From the NCBI GenBank assembly GCA_016287555.1, contig JAEFAK010000145.1, forward strand, positions 1 to 5,024: a stretch of DNA of 5,024 bases, read 5' to 3'. The translations under genes were made by a program, and so were the position numbers. This document shows positions 4,122 through 5,024 of the stretch, one piece after another (the stretch's first letter is position 1; each line of letters starts with the position of its first letter). Under the pieces are notes generated by a model, which saw only the letters and a program-made list of their open reading frames with translations, made no database searches and was not told the DNA's origin. This DNA is from Oscillospiraceae bacterium (GTDB taxonomy: Bacteria > Bacillota > Clostridia > Oscillospirales > Oscillospiraceae).

Positions 4122-5024
4122 ATGGAAAAGGTTTACACCAATCTGACTACCGGAGGTCCTATCTCCGTGTACGTCGAGGACGGCAAGATCACGAGGATCA
4201 GGCCGCTCCAGGTGCCCGAGGAGGATTATCCGAAGCCGTGGACTGTGGTGGACAGGAACGGCAAGAAGTATTCTCCCCCGAAGGCAATGCGCATCGCGCA
4301 GAACATCCTCGCCGAGAAGAACAGGCTCTACAGCGAGGACCGCATCCTTTATCCCATGAAGAGAGTCGACTGGGATCCCGACGGCGAGCGCAACCCGCAG
4401 AACCGCGGCATCTCCGGATATGAGCGCATCTCCTGGGACGAGGCCGCGACCATCATCGCCAAGGAGATCAACCGTCTCGCCCCGCGCGACGAAAACGGTG
4501 TCTTTGACGGCCACGCCATCACCGCCATCACCGGCTCCCACCACAACTGGGGCATCGTCGGCTACAAGATGGCTCCGTTCGGCCGCTTCTTCTCCATGCT
4601 CAACTACACGCCCATCCTGGACAACCCCGACTCCTGGGAAGGCTGGATGTGGGGCGCTCCGCACATGTGGGGCTTCTACTGGCGTCTGGGCCAGCCCGAG
4701 CAGTTCGACCTGCTGCAGGACGCCTTCAAGAACACCGACATGGTCGTGTTCTGGTCCAATGACCCCGACTCCACCCACGGCATCTACTCCGGCCAGGAGA
4801 GCAACATCTGGCGCGTGTGGATGAAGGAGATGGGCATGAAGTGCGTCTTCATCGACCCGTTCTACAACTACACCAACGCCGTCATGGACGGCACCTGGTT
4901 CGCCCCGCGTCCCGGCACCGACACCGCCCTGGCGGCCGCCATCGCCTATCAGTGGATCGTGGACGACACCTATGACCACTTCTATGTGGAAAACCGCACC
5001 GAGGGCTTCGACGAGTTCAAGAAG
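4122..5024 (+). CDS. athL: Pyrogallol hydroxytransferase (AthL)-like molybdopterin oxidoreductase, 5' part
   Basis: The first 301 residues of an open frame that leaves the window without a stop. It is a cytoplasmic molybdenum enzyme of the DMSO reductase family: no signal peptide, no N-terminal CxxCxxxC Fe-S motif, and one cysteine in all (Cys241). It closely follows Pelobacter acidigallici transhydroxylase large subunit as I remember it: TGGPISVYVEDGKI (10-23), YPMKR (77-81), DPDGERNPQ (85-93), YERISWDEA (100-108), GSHHNWG (138-144), NPDSWEGW (168-175), MWGFYWRLG (182-190), then IDP (244-246) and PGTDTAL (264-270) of the MGD-binding domain. By that alignment His140, Asp170 and Ser171 correspond to catalytic His144, Asp174 and the Mo ligand Ser175. 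AthL has about 875 residues, so some two thirds is missing, including the region of catalytic Tyr404. AthL converts pyrogallol to phloroglucinol with an Fe-S subunit (AthS), expected next door. Another (poly)phenol-modifying activity remains possible. Confidence 0.88.
   Translation, partial: MEKVYTNLTTGGPISVYVEDGKITRIRPLQVPEEDYPKPWTVVDRNGKKYSPPKAMRIAQNILAEKNRLYSEDRILYPMKRVDWDPDGERNPQNRGISGYERISWDEAATIIAKEINRLAPRDENGVFDGHAITAITGSHHNWGIVGYKMAPFGRFFSMLNYTPILDNPDSWEGWMWGAPHMWGFYWRLGQPEQFDLLQDAFKNTDMVVFWSNDPDSTHGIYSGQESNIWRVWMKEMGMKCVFIDPFYNYTNAVMDGTWFAPRPGTDTALAAAIAYQWIVDDTYDHFYVENRTEGFDEFKK

Noticed and set aside
4105..4146. Tiny open frame overlapping the start of the AthL-like gene
   Set aside because: Its ATG is inside the ribosome binding region of the real gene, it has no ribosome binding site of its own, and it encodes only 13 residues.
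4083..4979. Long minus-strand open frame (298 codons) opposite the AthL-like gene
   Set aside because: Composition dominated by Val, Gly, Asp, His and Leu with no recognisable domain; the plus-strand frame has a clear family match throughout.

Overview
The window reads as a chromosomal segment of an anaerobic, fermentative member of the Bacillota (probably a gut-type Clostridia with a GC-rich genome). The reasons are strong AAGGAGG-type ribosome binding sites, textbook TTGACA/TATAAT-like promoters, many GC-rich intrinsic terminators, and a gene set of thiolase, short-chain acyl-CoA dehydrogenase and an oxygen-sensitive-type molybdenum enzyme. The lineage is an inference; no rRNA or marker gene is present.

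Left half, minus strand (read from right to left): an acetyl-CoA acetyltransferase (1513-2694) with its own promoter, then a 362-base gap, then a short-chain, butyryl-CoA-dehydrogenase-like acyl-CoA dehydrogenase (11-1150). The gap holds a REP-like 14-bp palindrome, an intrinsic terminator for the thiolase, two further perfect dyads, a promoter for the dehydrogenase and a terminator-like hairpin in its leader. The dehydrogenase stop codon overlaps a strong ribosome binding site for another gene that begins just beyond the left edge (an electron-transfer flavoprotein gene would be usual, but it is not visible).

Right half, plus strand: a divergent promoter pair separates the thiolase from a MobA-type molybdenum cofactor guanylyltransferase (2866-3432). 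Then come a small cupin that lacks the usual metal ligands (3522-3878), with its own promoter and two consecutive terminators, and a gene that runs off the right edge (4122-5024, first 301 residues). The last is recognisable as a homologue of the large subunit of pyrogallol-phloroglucinol transhydroxylase (AthL), a bis-MGD molybdenum enzyme of the DMSO reductase family without an N-terminal Fe-S cluster. It is preceded by a promoter with a long -35/-10 spacer and a GC-rich leader able to form alternative structures.

How they may work together: MobA would attach GMP to molybdopterin to make the bis-MGD cofactor that the AthL-like enzyme needs. If the enzyme is a true transhydroxylase or a related (poly)phenol-modifying enzyme, phloroglucinol breakdown would give acetoacetate/acetyl-CoA level intermediates, which thiolase and acyl-CoA dehydrogenase could channel to butyrate. 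The MobA-to-molybdoenzyme link is strong; the aromatic-to-butyrate link is a hypothesis from gene proximity. The points most worth follow-up are the AthL-like enzyme, its structured leader, and the metal-ligand-less cupin beside it.
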